Origin: Actinomycetota bacterium
Lineage (GTDB): Bacteria; Actinomycetota; Acidimicrobiia; Acidimicrobiales; MedAcidi-G1
DNA: 64,000 bases
Assembly (NCBI GenBank): GCA_014381745.1
Contig: JACNLA010000028.1
Location: 288,256-352,255, forward strand
Reading direction: 5' to 3'
Part shown: positions 43,543-53,956 of the stretch, piece after piece
Layout of the letters: the number at the start of each line of letters is the position of its first letter
How positions within the stretch are numbered: the first letter of the stretch is position 1
The notes under the pieces: model-generated
Databases searched by the model: none
Told to the model about the DNA's origin: nothing
The model's input: only the letters and a program-made list of their open reading frames with translations
Translations under genes and position numbers: made by a program

Positions 43543-44907
43543 ATGGCTGACGACTACTCGAAGGTGCTGCTCGACGAATCAGAAATGCCGACGCAGTGGT
43601 ACAACGTCATCCCGGATCTACCTGAGCCACCCCCGCCGCCCCTTCACCCGGGTACCCGTGAGCCAATCGGGCCAGACGATCTAGCTCCGCTGTTCCCGAT
43701 GGCCCTGATAATGCAGGAGGTCTCGACGGACTCCTACATAGACATTCCGGGCGAGGTTCTCGACATCTACAAGCTGTGGCGCCCAACCCCCCTGCTGAGG
43801 GCAAGACGCCTCGAAAAGGCCCTTGACACACCGGCCAAGATCTTCCTCAAGTACGAAGGCGTCAGCCCAGCGGGTTCTCACAAGCCCAACACTGCTGTGC
43901 CGCAGGCCTTCTACAACGCCCAAGAAGGCGTGAAGCGTCTGACGACAGAGACGGGTGCCGGCCAGTGGGGCTCAGCTCTGGCCTTCGCCACCGCCCAGTA
44001 CGGGTTGGAGTGCGAGGTCTGGCAGGTACGGGCCTCATACGACCAGAAGCCGTATCGCAAGACAATGATGGAGATCTGGGGGGCGAACGTTCACCCCAGT
44101 CCCTCGGACCTGACCGAGGCAGGTCGTGCCGTCCTGGCTGCCAACCCCGACAGCCCCGGAAGCCTCGGTATCGCCATCTCCGAGGCCGTTGAGCAGGCCG
44201 GTCCGGATCCGGATACCCGCTATGCGCTCGGGAGCGTCCTGAACCACGTTCTCCTGCACCAGACGATCATCGGTGAAGAAGCCCTACTCCAGTTGGCCAA
44301 GGTCGAGGAGACCCCCGACGTCCTGGTCGGCTGCACCGGCGGTGGATCCAACTTCGGTGGCCTGTCGTTCCCCTTCCTGCGCGAGAAGCTTGCCGGCCGC
44401 ATGAACCCGACCATCAGGTGCGTCGAGCCGGCATCCTGCCCCTCGCTGACGCGCGGCGAGTACCGCTACGACTTCGGCGACACGGGCCAGTTGACCCCGC
44501 TCGTAAAGATGCACACCCTCGGTCACGGTTTCGTCCCTGACCCGATTCACGCAGGTGGCCTCCGATATCACGGAATGGCGCCTCTGGTCAGCCACATCTA
44601 CGAACTGGGCCTCGTTGAGGCCGAGTCGATCCACCAGACCGAGTGCTTCGCCGCTGCTATCCAGTTCGCCAAGAGCGAGGGAATCGTTCCCGCCCCGGAG
44701 CCGACCCACGCCATCGCTGCAGCGATTCGCGAAGCACTTCGTTGCAAGGAGAGCGGCGAGGAGAAGGTGATCCTGACCGCACTCTGCGGCCACGGACACC
44801 TGGATCTGGCCTCCTACGAGCAGTACCTGGCCGGCCAGCTGGTCGACTACGACTACCCGGAGGAGAAGATCGCCGCCGCCATGGAACAGGTTCCGGTCCT
44901 GGGATAG
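43543..44907 (+). CDS. trpB: Tryptophan synthase beta, TrpB2 type
   Basis: A 454-residue PLP enzyme of the TrpB2 clade, longer than TrpB1 and without a TrpA contact loop. [17 protein letters not shown], the PLP lysine in [38 protein letters not shown] for the phosphate and [12 protein letters not shown] at the end are diagnostic. It would join indole and serine to tryptophan, or use a related phosphoserine/serine donor. No other trp genes are nearby, so it is probably an indole-salvage or alternative enzyme beside a TrpAB elsewhere. Confidence 0.9.
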   Translation: MADDYSKVLLDESEMPTQWYNVIPDLPEPPPPPLHPGTREPIGPDDLAPLFPMALIMQEVSTDSYIDIPGEVLDIYKLWRPTPLLRARRLEKALDTPAKIFLKYEGVSPAGSHKPNTAVPQAFYNAQEGVKRLTTETGAGQWGSALAFATAQYGLECEVWQVRASYDQKPYRKTMMEIWGANVHPSPSDLTEAGRAVLAANPDSPGSLGIAISEAVEQAGPDPDTRYALGSVLNHVLLHQTIIGEEALLQLAKVEETPDVLVGCTGGGSNFGGLSFPFLREKLAGRMNPTIRCVEPASCPSLTRGEYRYDFGDTGQLTPLVKMHTLGHGFVPDPIHAGGLRYHGMAPLVSHIYELGLVEAESIHQTECFAAAIQFAKSEGIVPAPEPTHAIAAAIREALRCKESGEEKVILTALCGHGHLDLASYEQYLAGQLVDYDYPEEKIAAAMEQVPVLG

Positions 44908-44925
44908 GCCGAGACCCGGCAGGAA

Positions 44926-45537
44926 TTATCCGGCGAGGTTCACCTTCTCGTCACCGATGGTCGTCGAATCACCGTGCCCGGTGTGGACGATGGTCGAGGA
45001 CGGCAGCACAAACAGCCTTGCCCTGATGCTCTCAACGAGCAGGTCGTAGCTGGAAAATGAGCGCCCGGTCGCGCCCGGGCCACCGTTGAAGAGCGTGTCA
45101 CCTGAAAACACAGTGCCGAGCGACGGTGCATGGACGCAACAACCGCCCGGCGAATGACCAGGGGTGTGGAGAATCGAGAGATCCTCTCCGCCGACTCTGA
45201 TCGACCCACCGTCACGGAGTTGATCGTCGACACGCCTGTCCGGATAGACGACATCCCACAACATGGAGTCGTCAGGGTGAAGCCAGATCGGGGCGTCGAC
45301 GTCCTCGGCCAACTCCGCCGCAGCGTTGATGTGGTCGTTGTGACCGTGTGTGCAGAGCACACCCAGGACCTTCCTGCCGGCCACCGCCTCCACAATGGGG
45401 CGATGGTCGTGGGCTGCATCTACCACCACCACTTCCCGATCATCTCCAATGATCCAGATGTTGTTGTCGACGTCGAAGTCCTCGCCGTCGAGGGAGAACA
45501 CGCCGCTGGTCACGACATGATCGATGTGGAGGCTCAC
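44926..45537 (-). CDS. MBL-fold hydrolase linked to mycothiol-formaldehyde oxidation
   Basis: A 203-residue metallo-beta-lactamase-fold protein with [16 protein letters not shown] (HxHxDH) and [13 protein letters not shown], a GDTLF motif and a final His. Such proteins next to mycothiol-dependent formaldehyde dehydrogenase probably hydrolyse the S-formyl-mycothiol product. That is known for the context, not for this protein. It overlaps the dehydrogenase gene by 4 bp and is the second gene of the pair. Confidence 0.85.
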   Translation of the reverse strand: MSLHIDHVVTSGVFSLDGEDFDVDNNIWIIGDDREVVVVDAAHDHRPIVEAVAGRKVLGVLCTHGHNDHINAAAELAEDVDAPIWLHPDDSMLWDVVYPDRRVDDQLRDGGSIRVGGEDLSILHTPGHSPGGCCVHAPSLGTVFSGDTLFNGGPGATGRSFSSYDLLVESIRARLFVLPSSTIVHTGHGDSTTIGDEKVNLAG

Positions 45538-46616
45538 AGAACGACTACGGACCGGAGCACCTCTCCACGCTCCATCTTCTCGAAGGCTTCCTCAACTTGG
45601 TCAAGATCTATGGTCTCGGACACGAAACGGTCAAGGTCGAGTCGCCCCTGCAGGTAGAGATCGATGAGCATCGGGAAGTCCCTGCTTGGCAGGCAGTCTC
45701 CGTACCACGAGGACTTGAGCGTTCCGCCCCGACCGAACACCTCGATCATGGGAAGCTCAACCTTGGCCTCAGGGTTGGGCACCCCGACAAGAACCACTGT
45801 TCCGGCCAGGTCCCGAGAATAGAAGGCCTGCTCGTAGGTGGATGGAAGGCCAATGGCCTCGATCGCCACATCAACCCCGTTTCCGCCGGTCATTGCCCGA
45901 ATAGCCTCAATCGGGTCCTCCTTTGAGGAGTCGACCGTGTGGGTGGCGCCGAACTCCCTGGCCAACTCCAACTTCCGGGGATCAATGTCGACGGCGATGA
46001 TCGTGTGCGCACCGGCCAGCCGTGACCCCTCAATCGCCGCATTGCCGACCCCGCCACATCCGAACACGGCCACCGAGTCGCCTCGACCCACCTCGCCGGT
46101 GTTCATGGCCGCCCCGAGCCCGGCCATCACACCGCAGCCGATGAGACCGGCCGCCTCGGGTCTGGCGGCTGGGTTGACCTTGGTGGCCTGCCCTGCTGCC
46201 ACGAGGGTCTTCTCGGCGAAGGCACCAATGCCCAGTGCCGGCGAGAGCGGCTGACCGTCGAGGGTCATCTTCTGGGTGGCGTTATGCGTCTCGAAACAGT
46301 TCCAAGGCCTTCCACGCTGGCAGGAGCGGCACTGGCCACAGACCGCCCGCCAGTTCAGGATCACAAAGTCGCCCGGCGCCACATTGGCAACCCCCTCGCC
46401 GACCTCCTCGACGATTCCGGCAGCCTCGTGTCCAAGCAGGAACGGGAACTCATCGTTGATGGCGCCTTCCCGGTAGTGGAGGTCGGTGTGGCAGACACCG
46501 CAGGCCTGTATGCCCACGAGCACCTCACCGGGACCGGGGTCCGGTATCTCAATCGTCTCTATTGAGACGGGCTCTCCCTTGGCTCGGGCAATGACAGCCC
46601 TGACACTGTGTGGCAT
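45534..46616 (-). CDS. S-(hydroxymethyl)mycothiol dehydrogenase family protein
   Basis: A 360-residue zinc alcohol dehydrogenase of the MDR family. The catalytic zinc site is [13 protein letters not shown] and [14 protein letters not shown]; the structural zinc motif [15 protein letters not shown] is intact. The Rossmann motif is [18 protein letters not shown]. It resembles the actinobacterial NAD/mycothiol-dependent formaldehyde dehydrogenase (MscR/AdhE2). mshC, coding for a mycothiol biosynthesis ligase, is 3 kb away on the same strand and supports the role. The start is ATG 46616. Upstream of the overlapping MBL hydrolase gene. Confidence 0.85.
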   Translation of the reverse strand: MPHSVRAVIARAKGEPVSIETIEIPDPGPGEVLVGIQACGVCHTDLHYREGAINDEFPFLLGHEAAGIVEEVGEGVANVAPGDFVILNWRAVCGQCRSCQRGRPWNCFETHNATQKMTLDGQPLSPALGIGAFAEKTLVAAGQATKVNPAARPEAAGLIGCGVMAGLGAAMNTGEVGRGDSVAVFGCGGVGNAAIEGSRLAGAHTIIAVDIDPRKLELAREFGATHTVDSSKEDPIEAIRAMTGGNGVDVAIEAIGLPSTYEQAFYSRDLAGTVVLVGVPNPEAKVELPMIEVFGRGGTLKSSWYGDCLPSRDFPMLIDLYLQGRLDLDRFVSETIDLDQVEEAFEKMERGEVLRSVVVL

Positions 46617-46704
46617 TCGTCGTTCTCCGTTCTGTTCGAACGCCGGGACGCTAACACTGGTCCTGCCAATACCCAGACAGGCTCCAAGCCCTACGGCCGG
46701 GACG

Positions 46705-47220
46705 TCAGCTCGGCCACACGTCCCTGAGGCGACGCCACGTCTCACCTAGTGCCTCGGGAAGAACCCGGGTTCCTGCGGCTGTCGTGGTGAAGTTGGTGTC
46801 ACCGGTCCAGCGTGGCAGGACGTGCACATGGAGATGCCCCTCGATTCCGGCACCAGCCGCCCTGCCCAGGTTCAGCCCCACGTTCACGCCCTGTGGCGAC
46901 AGGCCCTCTTCGAGAGCCGTAACCGCAGTGCGCACCGTCGCCCACAGTTCATCATGTTCCTCGACCGTCAGGTCACCCAATGAGGCCACCGCCCGCCTGG
47001 GCAGAACCAGCATGTGACCACTCGAATACGGGTAGGCATTCATCAGCACGAAGCAGGTATCGCCGCGGGCCACTATGAACGACTCATCGTCTGGAGCCCC
47101 GGACTGCTCGATCGACTCGAACAGCGACAGGTCGCCGGAATCGCCACCAGACCCACCTACCGCCAGCCCCTCCACATACGACTGGCGCCATCCAGCCCAG
47201 AGGTGTTCAAGCCCACTCAT
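46705..47220 (-). CDS. HIT-family nucleotide hydrolase/phosphorylase
   Basis: A 171-residue HIT protein with the histidine triad [11 protein letters not shown] and [18 protein letters not shown]. Actinobacterial relatives next to thrS degrade Ap4A and related dinucleotides, by-products of aminoacyl-tRNA synthetases. It overlaps thrS by 4 bp (ATGA) and is the last gene of the npdG-mshC-thrS-HIT unit. Confidence 0.9.
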   Translation of the reverse strand: MSGLEHLWAGWRQSYVEGLAVGGSGGDSGDLSLFESIEQSGAPDDESFIVARGDTCFVLMNAYPYSSGHMLVLPRRAVASLGDLTVEEHDELWATVRTAVTALEEGLSPQGVNVGLNLGRAAGAGIEGHLHVHVLPRWTGDTNFTTTAAGTRVLPEALGETWRRLRDVWPS

Positions 47221-49184
47221 GTGCGGGAGTCGACCTCGTCGTCAAGACGTGCCAGGAAGTCGGCAAGGGGAAGATCTCTCTCGGGAGAGTCCGCACCCCG
47301 CTTGTTCTCCCCCACCGTGCCGTTGGCGACGTCATCGTCGCCGACCACCAGAATGTGGGGCACCTTGGCAACCTTGCCCGCCCGCACCCGCTTGCCCAGG
47401 GGTTCATCAGCCGCAACAACCAACGAGCGGAAACCACGCTCCTCGAGGCTGGCAAGGATCGACTCGGCGTACTCCTGGTGCTCGGCAGCCACGGGAAGAA
47501 CACGTACCTGCTCCGGCGCCAGCCACGTCGGGAAGGCACCCGCAAAGTGCTCCAGGAGAACCCCGAAGAACCGCTCAATCGAACCCATCAGGGCACGGTG
47601 GATCATCACCGGTCGGTGCCGCCCACCATCTGACCCCACGTACTCGAGGCCAAACCGTTCAGGCAGGGTGAAGTCCAACTGGATAGTCGACAGCTGCCAC
47701 GGGCGCCCGATTGCGTCTGTCACATCAACATCGATCTTGGGCCCGTAGAAGGCGCCACCACCCTCGTCAACCACATAGGAGAGGCCCGCTGTCTCCAACG
47801 CATTCCTGAGGCCGTCGGTGGCCATCTCCCAGAGATCGTCCTCGCCCACTGACTTCTCATCGGGACGGGTCGACAGCTTGGCCTGGAAGTCGTCAAACCC
47901 GAACGCACGAAGGACCGAGAGCGTGAACTCCAAGAGTGAGGCCAACTCGCCCGGAACCTGCTCGCGTGTGCAGAAGATATGGGAATCGTCCTGGGTGAAG
48001 CCGCGGCTGCGCATCAGGCCGTGAATGGCGCCGGACAGTTCGTAGCGGTATACGGCCCCCAACTCGAAGTAACGCACCGGAAGGTCCCGGTAACTTCGCT
48101 GGCCACTATCGAAGACCGTCACATGGAACGGGCAGTTCATGGGCTTCGGGTAGTAGGTGGCCCCGTCCATCTCCATGGGTGGATACATGCCGTCGGCATA
48201 GAAGTCGAGGTGGCCGCTGGTCTCCCAGAGGACCGACTTGGCGATATGGGGGCTGAACACGAAGTCGTAGCCGCCCGTCTCGTGCCTCTCACGGCTGTAG
48301 TCCTCGATGAGCTTGCGAACCAATGCACCCCGGGGGTGCCAGACCGCAAGGCCCGGCCCCAGAGACTCTGGCCATGAAACCAGGTCCAGTTCAACTGCGA
48401 GCCTGCGATGATCTCGTTTCTCGGCCTCAACCAGGCGGTGAAGGTGACCCGAAAGTTCCTTCTTGGATGCCCACGCTGTTCCGTAGATACGTTGAAGCAT
48501 CGGCTGACTCTCATCGCCCCGCCAGTAGGCGCCGGCGACCTTTTGAAGGGCAAAGTGGCCCAGCCGGCCGGTGGACGGCACGTGCGGACCCATGCACAGG
48601 TCAACGAAACCGTCACCGTTTCGGTAGTAGCTCAACACCCCGGAGGCACCGGCCTCACCGCTCAGCTCGACACCTGCCTCACCGGCGCTGACCTTTGCGA
48701 TTATCTCGCGCTTGTAGGGATGGTCGGCGAACAACTCCATTGCCCCGGCAGCATCGGTCTCATGCCGCTCAAACGACTGGTCCAGCTCAATGATCTCGCG
48801 CATCCTGGAATCGATCGCCTCAAGGTCCTCGGGGCTGAAGGTTTCACCCCCAGGAAGCATGAAGTCGTAGTAGAAGCCATGCTCTATCGGAGGCCCGATC
48901 GCGTAGGTCGCCCCGGGCCACATGTCGAGCACGGCCTGGGCAAGAACATGGGCCGTGGAATGACGAATCGCGTAGAGGCCCTCGTCGCTGTCTGCTGTGA
49001 TGATCGAGACCGAGGCACCATCGAGCAGAGAGTCCGACAGATCCTGTTCTGTACCGTCGACCGAAACCAGCAGAGCCGCCTTGGCGAGACCTGGACCGAT
49101 GTCGAGTGCCAGATCAGCGCCTGTGGCGCCGGCGGGCAGGGTGCGCTCGGAGCCGTCTGGAAGCGAAAGGGTGATGTCAGTCAT
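47217..49184 (-). CDS. thrS: Threonyl-tRNA synthetase
   Basis: A 655-residue class II synthetase with the full bacterial layout. Residues 1-60 are the TGS domain. The editing domain follows with the zinc/His motif HSTAHVLAQAV. The catalytic core has PMNCPFHV (motif 2 region), RSRGFTQDDSHIFC and HRALMGSIERFFGVLLEHFAG (motif 3). The anticodon-binding domain ends the protein (PEQVRVLPVAAEHQEYA). Charges tRNA-Thr. Overlaps the HIT gene by 4 bp and lies 12 bp after mshC. Confidence 0.97.
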   Translation of the reverse strand: MTDITLSLPDGSERTLPAGATGADLALDIGPGLAKAALLVSVDGTEQDLSDSLLDGASVSIITADSDEGLYAIRHSTAHVLAQAVLDMWPGATYAIGPPIEHGFYYDFMLPGGETFSPEDLEAIDSRMREIIELDQSFERHETDAAGAMELFADHPYKREIIAKVSAGEAGVELSGEAGASGVLSYYRNGDGFVDLCMGPHVPSTGRLGHFALQKVAGAYWRGDESQPMLQRIYGTAWASKKELSGHLHRLVEAEKRDHRRLAVELDLVSWPESLGPGLAVWHPRGALVRKLIEDYSRERHETGGYDFVFSPHIAKSVLWETSGHLDFYADGMYPPMEMDGATYYPKPMNCPFHVTVFDSGQRSYRDLPVRYFELGAVYRYELSGAIHGLMRSRGFTQDDSHIFCTREQVPGELASLLEFTLSVLRAFGFDDFQAKLSTRPDEKSVGEDDLWEMATDGLRNALETAGLSYVVDEGGGAFYGPKIDVDVTDAIGRPWQLSTIQLDFTLPERFGLEYVGSDGGRHRPVMIHRALMGSIERFFGVLLEHFAGAFPTWLAPEQVRVLPVAAEHQEYAESILASLEERGFRSLVVAADEPLGKRVRAGKVAKVPHILVVGDDDVANGTVGENKRGADSPERDLPLADFLARLDDEVDSRT

Positions 49185-49196
49185 ATCGGTCAGAGG

Positions 49197-50417
49197 CTAG
49201 CGATCCCTGCCACCATGACCCGACGCATTGACACCCCGGACCTCAAGGTCGACACCCAACAGAGCGGCTGCCTTTTCCACGCCTCGACCTGTTCCTACAG
49301 CAGCGTCGATCGCCTCGACAGCAGCCGGGACATCAAGGTCCGCGTCAAGGGCGTCTCTGACGGTATCCAGGACATGGTCGGACTCGCGTCCGGCTGAGGC
49401 GGATCTCCAGCGCTCCAACCGTTCCAGGGCGGCAGGCAGCAGGTCTGGCCCCCACTCCCATGAACGTCTGTAGTGGTTCATCAGGAGGCTCAACCGAACG
49501 GCCATCGGCTCCGTTCCGTTCAGGAGATCCGAGACGAAAACCAGGTTTCCGAGAGACTTGGACATCTTCTGTCCCCGGTGGTGGACCATCGCCTGGTGCA
49601 TCCAGTGTCGTGAAAGTGGCTCTCCGGTGAAGGCGCTCGCCAGGGCCGCCGAGCACTCGTGGTGTGGGTGAATCAGATCCGTTCCTCCGCCATGAAGGTC
49701 CACGGTGGGGCCGAGTTGGCTGACAGCCATCGCCGCACACTCGACATGCCATCCGGGTCGCCCCCTTCCCCACGGTGAATCCCACGCCGGCTCATCCACC
49801 GCAGAGGACTTCCACAGGATTGTGTCGAGGGGGCTGCGCCTGCGGGAATCATCGGGCTCCTCCCCCATTTCCACACCGCGGTCACGCATCTCTGCAGCCG
49901 ACAGATGGCTCAATGATCCAAACACGACAGAAGTGCTGACGTCGAAGAACACAGCGTCACCGGACCGATAGGCCTGACCCCTCTCCAGCAGCTCATGGAT
50001 GAGCCGACGGATCGCCGGAATTGCCCCACTTGCCCTGGGTTCCGACCACGGAGGCATGTTTCCCAGAGCCTCCATGTCCTCCTCAAAGCGACGGGTAACG
50101 CCGAACGCAAGATCCAGGTGGTGGATGCCCCGCTCCCGCGCTGCCCTGAGCATGTCGTCGTCCACGTCGGTGATGTTGCGGACGTACCGGACCAGGTGGC
50201 CACGGTCGATCAGGCGTCGTTGGAAAATATCGAAGGTGATGTAGGTGCAGGCATGTCCCAGATGGGTTGCGTCATAGGGGGTTATCCCGCACGTGTAGAG
50301 ACGAACAAGGCGATCGGGGCGGAACGGGACAACCGTCTCGCGTGCCGTGTCATGCAACTCCATCGGTGAGATTGCGCCCGGATCGACCGGTTCGGCCCGG
50401 GCGCTCGACTCAGGCAT
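49197..50417 (-). CDS. mshC: Cysteine:glucosaminyl-inositol ligase of mycothiol synthesis
   Basis: A 406-residue CysRS-like ligase joining cysteine to GlcN-inositol with ATP. CGITPYDATHLGHA is the MshC variant of the HIGH region (cysteinyl-tRNA synthetase has CGPTVYD). KMSKSLGN is intact, and WHVECAAMA holds zinc ligands. The C-terminal tRNA-binding domain of CysS is missing, as expected for MshC. The adjacent npdG overlaps it by 8 bp. Its presence indicates that the organism makes mycothiol, in accord with the formaldehyde dehydrogenase at 45.5 kb. Confidence 0.92.
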   Translation of the reverse strand: MPESSARAEPVDPGAISPMELHDTARETVVPFRPDRLVRLYTCGITPYDATHLGHACTYITFDIFQRRLIDRGHLVRYVRNITDVDDDMLRAARERGIHHLDLAFGVTRRFEEDMEALGNMPPWSEPRASGAIPAIRRLIHELLERGQAYRSGDAVFFDVSTSVVFGSLSHLSAAEMRDRGVEMGEEPDDSRRRSPLDTILWKSSAVDEPAWDSPWGRGRPGWHVECAAMAVSQLGPTVDLHGGGTDLIHPHHECSAALASAFTGEPLSRHWMHQAMVHHRGQKMSKSLGNLVFVSDLLNGTEPMAVRLSLLMNHYRRSWEWGPDLLPAALERLERWRSASAGRESDHVLDTVRDALDADLDVPAAVEAIDAAVGTGRGVEKAAALLGVDLEVRGVNASGHGGRDR

Positions 50418-51069
50418 CTCCGATGCCGGTCAGGCCCACAGCTACCCGGGTTGAGTAACGGCTGTTCAACTGCAACAGGACTGCTGTGAAGGCCTCGATC
50501 GCCATGGCGTTTGAAAGGCCACCAGCATCGAGGGGCCGTGAACCGGGAAAGCGGGAGACGATCTCAGACACGGTTCCGGTGGCCACCTCGTGGTCAGAAC
50601 AGATCAAGATGTCGCTGACGATCTCGTGTTCCAGGTTTCCCAACTCGGTTGCGGGAACATGGTGGAAGGCTGCCGCCACGTATGCATCTGGAATCTCGGC
50701 CTGCACGCTCGCAGCAACAGAACCACGCGGTGGAACCAGCGGCTGGAACTCTCCAGCCACCCGTGCAATTGCGTTCGACATGCAGACGACAACCTTGCCG
50801 CACAGGTGCTCCGCTACCGATCTGGCGGTCTCAGCGGCGGCATCCCATGGAGTGGCGATAACGACAACCCCGGCTCCCGCCGCACCTGCGTTGTCAGCGG
50901 ACCTGATGGAGAGGCTCTTATCGGGCCATTTCAGGAGCAGGCCGTCAGCGGCTTCCATGGCCCTGTACCGGTTCCGCGAGCCGAGCAGCACGTCAAACCC
51001 AACCGACGCCAGACGAGCGGCGATCGCCCTTCCTGCCGGACCAGTTCCGCCCAGAATCCCGATCTCCAT
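50410..51069 (-). CDS. npdG: F420H2:NADP oxidoreductase (NADPH-dependent F420 reductase)
   Basis: A 219-residue Rossmann-fold enzyme. IGILGGTGPAGRAIAARLA is the NADP-binding motif and PLDAGGLSNAMAIEAFTAVL the conserved C-terminal signature of F420H2:NADP oxidoreductases. It supplies reduced F420 to enzymes such as the Ddn-type protein at 16.3 kb. It is the first gene of the minus-strand operon, divergent from inhA. Confidence 0.87.
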   Translation of the reverse strand: MEIGILGGTGPAGRAIAARLASVGFDVLLGSRNRYRAMEAADGLLLKWPDKSLSIRSADNAGAAGAGVVVIATPWDAAAETARSVAEHLCGKVVVCMSNAIARVAGEFQPLVPPRGSVAASVQAEIPDAYVAAAFHHVPATELGNLEHEIVSDILICSDHEVATGTVSEIVSRFPGSRPLDAGGLSNAMAIEAFTAVLLQLNSRYSTRVAVGLTGIGDA

Positions 51070-51186
51070 CCGGCCAGCCTAGGAGATGTGGGGCATCTGG
51101 CATCTCGCTCAGCAACGACCCCGGACGATACGGTTCAACCAGCAACGGTCTCGTGTACGACCGTGCTTGTGGTTGGAGGAGACGTC

Positions 51187-51954
51187 ATGGGAATTCTGGA
51201 TGGCAAGCGGCTACTAGTTACCGGTGTGCTCACCGATGCCTCTATAGCGTTCGCCGTGGCCAGGTTGGCTCAGGACGAGGGAGCCGAGCTAATTCTGACA
51301 GGAGCGGGACGAGGTCTCAGCCTGACCCGCCGTACTGCCCGAAAACTAGCCACCGAACCCGAGGTTCTGGAGTTTGATGTCACCTCGCGGGAACAGGCCG
51401 ATGCTCTCCGCGCACATCTTTCCGCCAAGTGGGGAACGGTCGACGGGGCCCTTCACGCCATCGGGTTCGCTCCCGAGATCTGCCTCGGCGAAGATTTCAT
51501 GGCACCCGACTGGGATGACGTGGCTGTAGCCATGCAGATCTCCGCCTACTCCCTCAAGACCCTGGCCGAGGTGGTGGCACCTTTGATGACCAACGGTGGC
51601 TCGATCGTCGGGTTGGACTTCGATGCCCGCTATGCATGGCCGGCCTACAACTGGATGGGGGTCGCCAAGGCCGCCCTCGAGTCGGCCTCCCGCTACCTGG
51701 CTCGAACCCTAGGCCCAGACGGAGTCAGGGTGAACCTCGTCGCAGCAGGCCCAATCAGGACCATGGCAGCCCGGAGTATTCCCGGCTTCTCAGAGTTCGA
51801 GGACGCATGGGAGGGTCGCTCTCCCCTCGGCTGGGATGTCAACGACCCCGCCCCCACGGCGCGTGCGTGCGTCGCCCTCATGTCCGACTGGTTCCCCGCC
51901 ACGACAGGCGAAATGATTCACGTTGACGGTGGCTACCACGCCATCGGTGCCTGA
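51187..51954 (+). CDS. inhA: InhA/FabI-type enoyl-ACP reductase
   Basis: A 255-residue short-chain dehydrogenase-like enzyme that closes each fatty-acid elongation cycle with NADH. GILDGKRLLVTGVLTDASIA is very close to mycobacterial InhA. The catalytic pair appears as YNWMGVAKAALES (Y-x6-K). It starts at ATG 51187 after GGAGGAGA. Transcribed alone and divergent from npdG. Confidence 0.92.
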   Translation: MGILDGKRLLVTGVLTDASIAFAVARLAQDEGAELILTGAGRGLSLTRRTARKLATEPEVLEFDVTSREQADALRAHLSAKWGTVDGALHAIGFAPEICLGEDFMAPDWDDVAVAMQISAYSLKTLAEVVAPLMTNGGSIVGLDFDARYAWPAYNWMGVAKAALESASRYLARTLGPDGVRVNLVAAGPIRTMAARSIPGFSEFEDAWEGRSPLGWDVNDPAPTARACVALMSDWFPATTGEMIHVDGGYHAIGA

Positions 51955-52007
51955 CGACGCCCGACAATGACGCCTGGTCAAGTCCCGACGTCGTCCAAAC
52001 CAGATGA

Positions 52008-52865
52008 TCAGCCAGAAGCCCTCTTGCAGTGGGCACTTGCCAGCGGATACGGGTTGACGGGGTTGTCCCTTCCGCCCGGGTGATACTCGAGATGCAGAAG
52101 GTTGGCGTCAGCGTTTCCGTCGGAGCCGACAAAGCCAATGTTGTCGCCAGCCTTAACGCGACCCTCGATTCCGAAGCGACGAAGGTGCGTACCAAAGTAG
52201 TAGTCACCGTTGTCAGCATCCAGATCAAATGACCGTCCGCCGATTGAGTCCCACCGGTAGGTGACCCTTCCCGAAACCGGAGCCACGATCGGTGTGTTGC
52301 TGGGAGCTGCAATGTCGACTCCTTCATGGGTTCGGCCGCCTGACCTGGCCTCACCCCAGGTGTCTGTGAACCTGGTCTCACCAATTACCGGGCATAGCCA
52401 GTCGGTCGAGTTCACCACGCGTACTACTGCCGACGTGTTTCGCCTGGTTCGGGTCGCGTCCTCGAGACGCTTCCGGTCAGCTTCGTCAAGACTGTCCACG
52501 ACCGCCTGATAGGCGCTCCGGACCTCGGCTGCTCCGTGGAGTTGTTCGGCAAACAGTCGGTTGGCTCCGTCCATGGCTTCAGACACAGCACGGGTGCGCG
52601 ACCCCAGATCAGCCACCATCGCTGTCAGGAAACCCAGACGGCTACGGGCCTCGGCAATTGCGTCGTCGGCCACCAGGCCGATCCGCCCGGCGGTGGCCAC
52701 CAACGGCGCCAAACCAGTCGAGCGTGCGACCACGAGAGAGTCGACCGGTCCATCCAGTTCCAGAACCGACTGCCCGGCATCAGACTCCGTGGCACCCACG
52801 ACACCGGTAAGGGAGAGGGCCAGCAGGGTGACGAGCGCGCCTATCAGCGCAGGGAAGCGTCGCAC
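52008..52865 (-). CDS. M23-family peptidase, exported
   Basis: A 285-residue protein with an N-terminal signal peptide (ALIGALVTLLALSLTGVVGA). A coiled-coil-like helical region spans about 60-130 and the LytM/M23 domain covers the last 130 residues. Metal ligands are in THEGVDIAAP (H and D) and LHLEYHPGG (final His). The GTHLRRFGIEG and VKAGDNIGFVG loops are typical. It would cut peptidoglycan cross-links or activate amidases. It lies 44 bp after the paired CNNM genes on the same strand and may be their distal gene. Confidence 0.85.
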   Translation of the reverse strand: MRRFPALIGALVTLLALSLTGVVGATESDAGQSVLELDGPVDSLVVARSTGLAPLVATAGRIGLVADDAIAEARSRLGFLTAMVADLGSRTRAVSEAMDGANRLFAEQLHGAAEVRSAYQAVVDSLDEADRKRLEDATRTRRNTSAVVRVVNSTDWLCPVIGETRFTDTWGEARSGGRTHEGVDIAAPSNTPIVAPVSGRVTYRWDSIGGRSFDLDADNGDYYFGTHLRRFGIEGRVKAGDNIGFVGSDGNADANLLHLEYHPGGRDNPVNPYPLASAHCKRASG

Positions 52866-52909
52866 GTCTGGATTCTATCCAGTTGCCTCAGGACGGCAGC
52901 GGAATGACC

Positions 52910-53956
52910 TCAGGAATGCTGGGTATCCGACTCGTCGCGGATGTCGCCGACAAGTTCCTCCACGACGTCCTCCATGGAGACGATTCCAAGAACATCTCCG
53001 CCTGGGCCGTAGACAGCGGCCAGATGGTTTCTGGAGGACCGCATGTCCCTGAGGGTCGCCACGAGGGACTGCTCAGGTCCCACGACGAGCATCCGGCGAA
53101 TGCTCTCAAGGGGAACGCTCTCCTCCTGGGCTGCATCCGGCAGCCGAAGAAGATCCTTGACGTGGATCACACCGAGAATCGAGTCTCCACCAGAAGCGAC
53201 TACCGGCAGTCGCGAGTGTCCACTCTCGAACACGACTCCCTCGATCTCCGCAACGGTCATTGAACGGTCCACCGAAATGACCTGATCTCCCGGAATCATT
53301 ACTGACACAACGCTTCTACTACCCATGTCGAGCGCTCCGGCCAACAGACCGTGATCAAACTCCTCGATCAATCCGTCCCGGCGCGATGCCTCCAGAATCG
53401 CTGCCATCTCAGGCATACCTATTGCCTGTTCGATCTCGTCAACAGGTTCATTCCCGACCGACCTGACAGCAAGGCTCGCCAAACCGTCCAGCAGCCAGAT
53501 TGCCGGGCCGATCAGACGAACCACCACACCGTGCATCGGCGCCAGACGCCGGAGGGTCCTTTCGGGTTCCGCAACAGCGATGTTCTTGGGAACCAACTCC
53601 CCCAGCAGCATCTGCAGCGCCGCCGCTAAACCTATTGCGACCACCCAACCAGCGATGTCTACGACGCCACCCGGTAGACCCATGCCATCCAGAACGGGTC
53701 GGATGAGTCCTCCGATAGCCGGCTCGGCGATAATCCCGAGCAGGATGCTGCTGACGGTAATCAGTATCTGTGCGCCGGAAAGTTGCCGGCGTAGATCGCC
53801 TCGGGCCCGGCGAGCCGACTCGGCTCCAAGAAGGCCGTCTCGGATGCCCTCGTCCAGAATCACCCTCCTGCTGGCGACAACTGCGAACTCGATGGCGACA
53901 AACAGGCCGTTGACTACCACCAGGACGGCCACAGCCAGAAGCGCAAGAACGATCAC
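52910..53956 (-). CDS. CNNM/CBS-domain membrane protein (TlyC/CorC-type), second of pair
   Basis: A 348-residue protein. The N-terminal DUF21 region has about four hydrophobic segments and the conserved LSGAQILITVSSILLGIIAEP; a tandem CBS pair follows (DMGSRSVVSVMIPGDQVISV and SILGVIHVKDLL). The family is linked to Mg2+/Co2+ export. It lacks the C-terminal CorC_HlyC domain, unlike its partner gene. Overlaps the upstream partner by 4 bp. Confidence 0.88.
   Translation of the reverse strand: MIVLALLAVAVLVVVNGLFVAIEFAVVASRRVILDEGIRDGLLGAESARRARGDLRRQLSGAQILITVSSILLGIIAEPAIGGLIRPVLDGMGLPGGVVDIAGWVVAIGLAAALQMLLGELVPKNIAVAEPERTLRRLAPMHGVVVRLIGPAIWLLDGLASLAVRSVGNEPVDEIEQAIGMPEMAAILEASRRDGLIEEFDHGLLAGALDMGSRSVVSVMIPGDQVISVDRSMTVAEIEGVVFESGHSRLPVVASGGDSILGVIHVKDLLRLPDAAQEESVPLESIRRMLVVGPEQSLVATLRDMRSSRNHLAAVYGPGGDVLGIVSMEDVVEELVGDIRDESDTQHS

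Noticed and set aside
49197..50417. Cysteinyl-tRNA synthetase
   Set aside because: The motif CGITPYDATHLGHA and the missing C-terminal tRNA-binding domain fit MshC rather than CysS.
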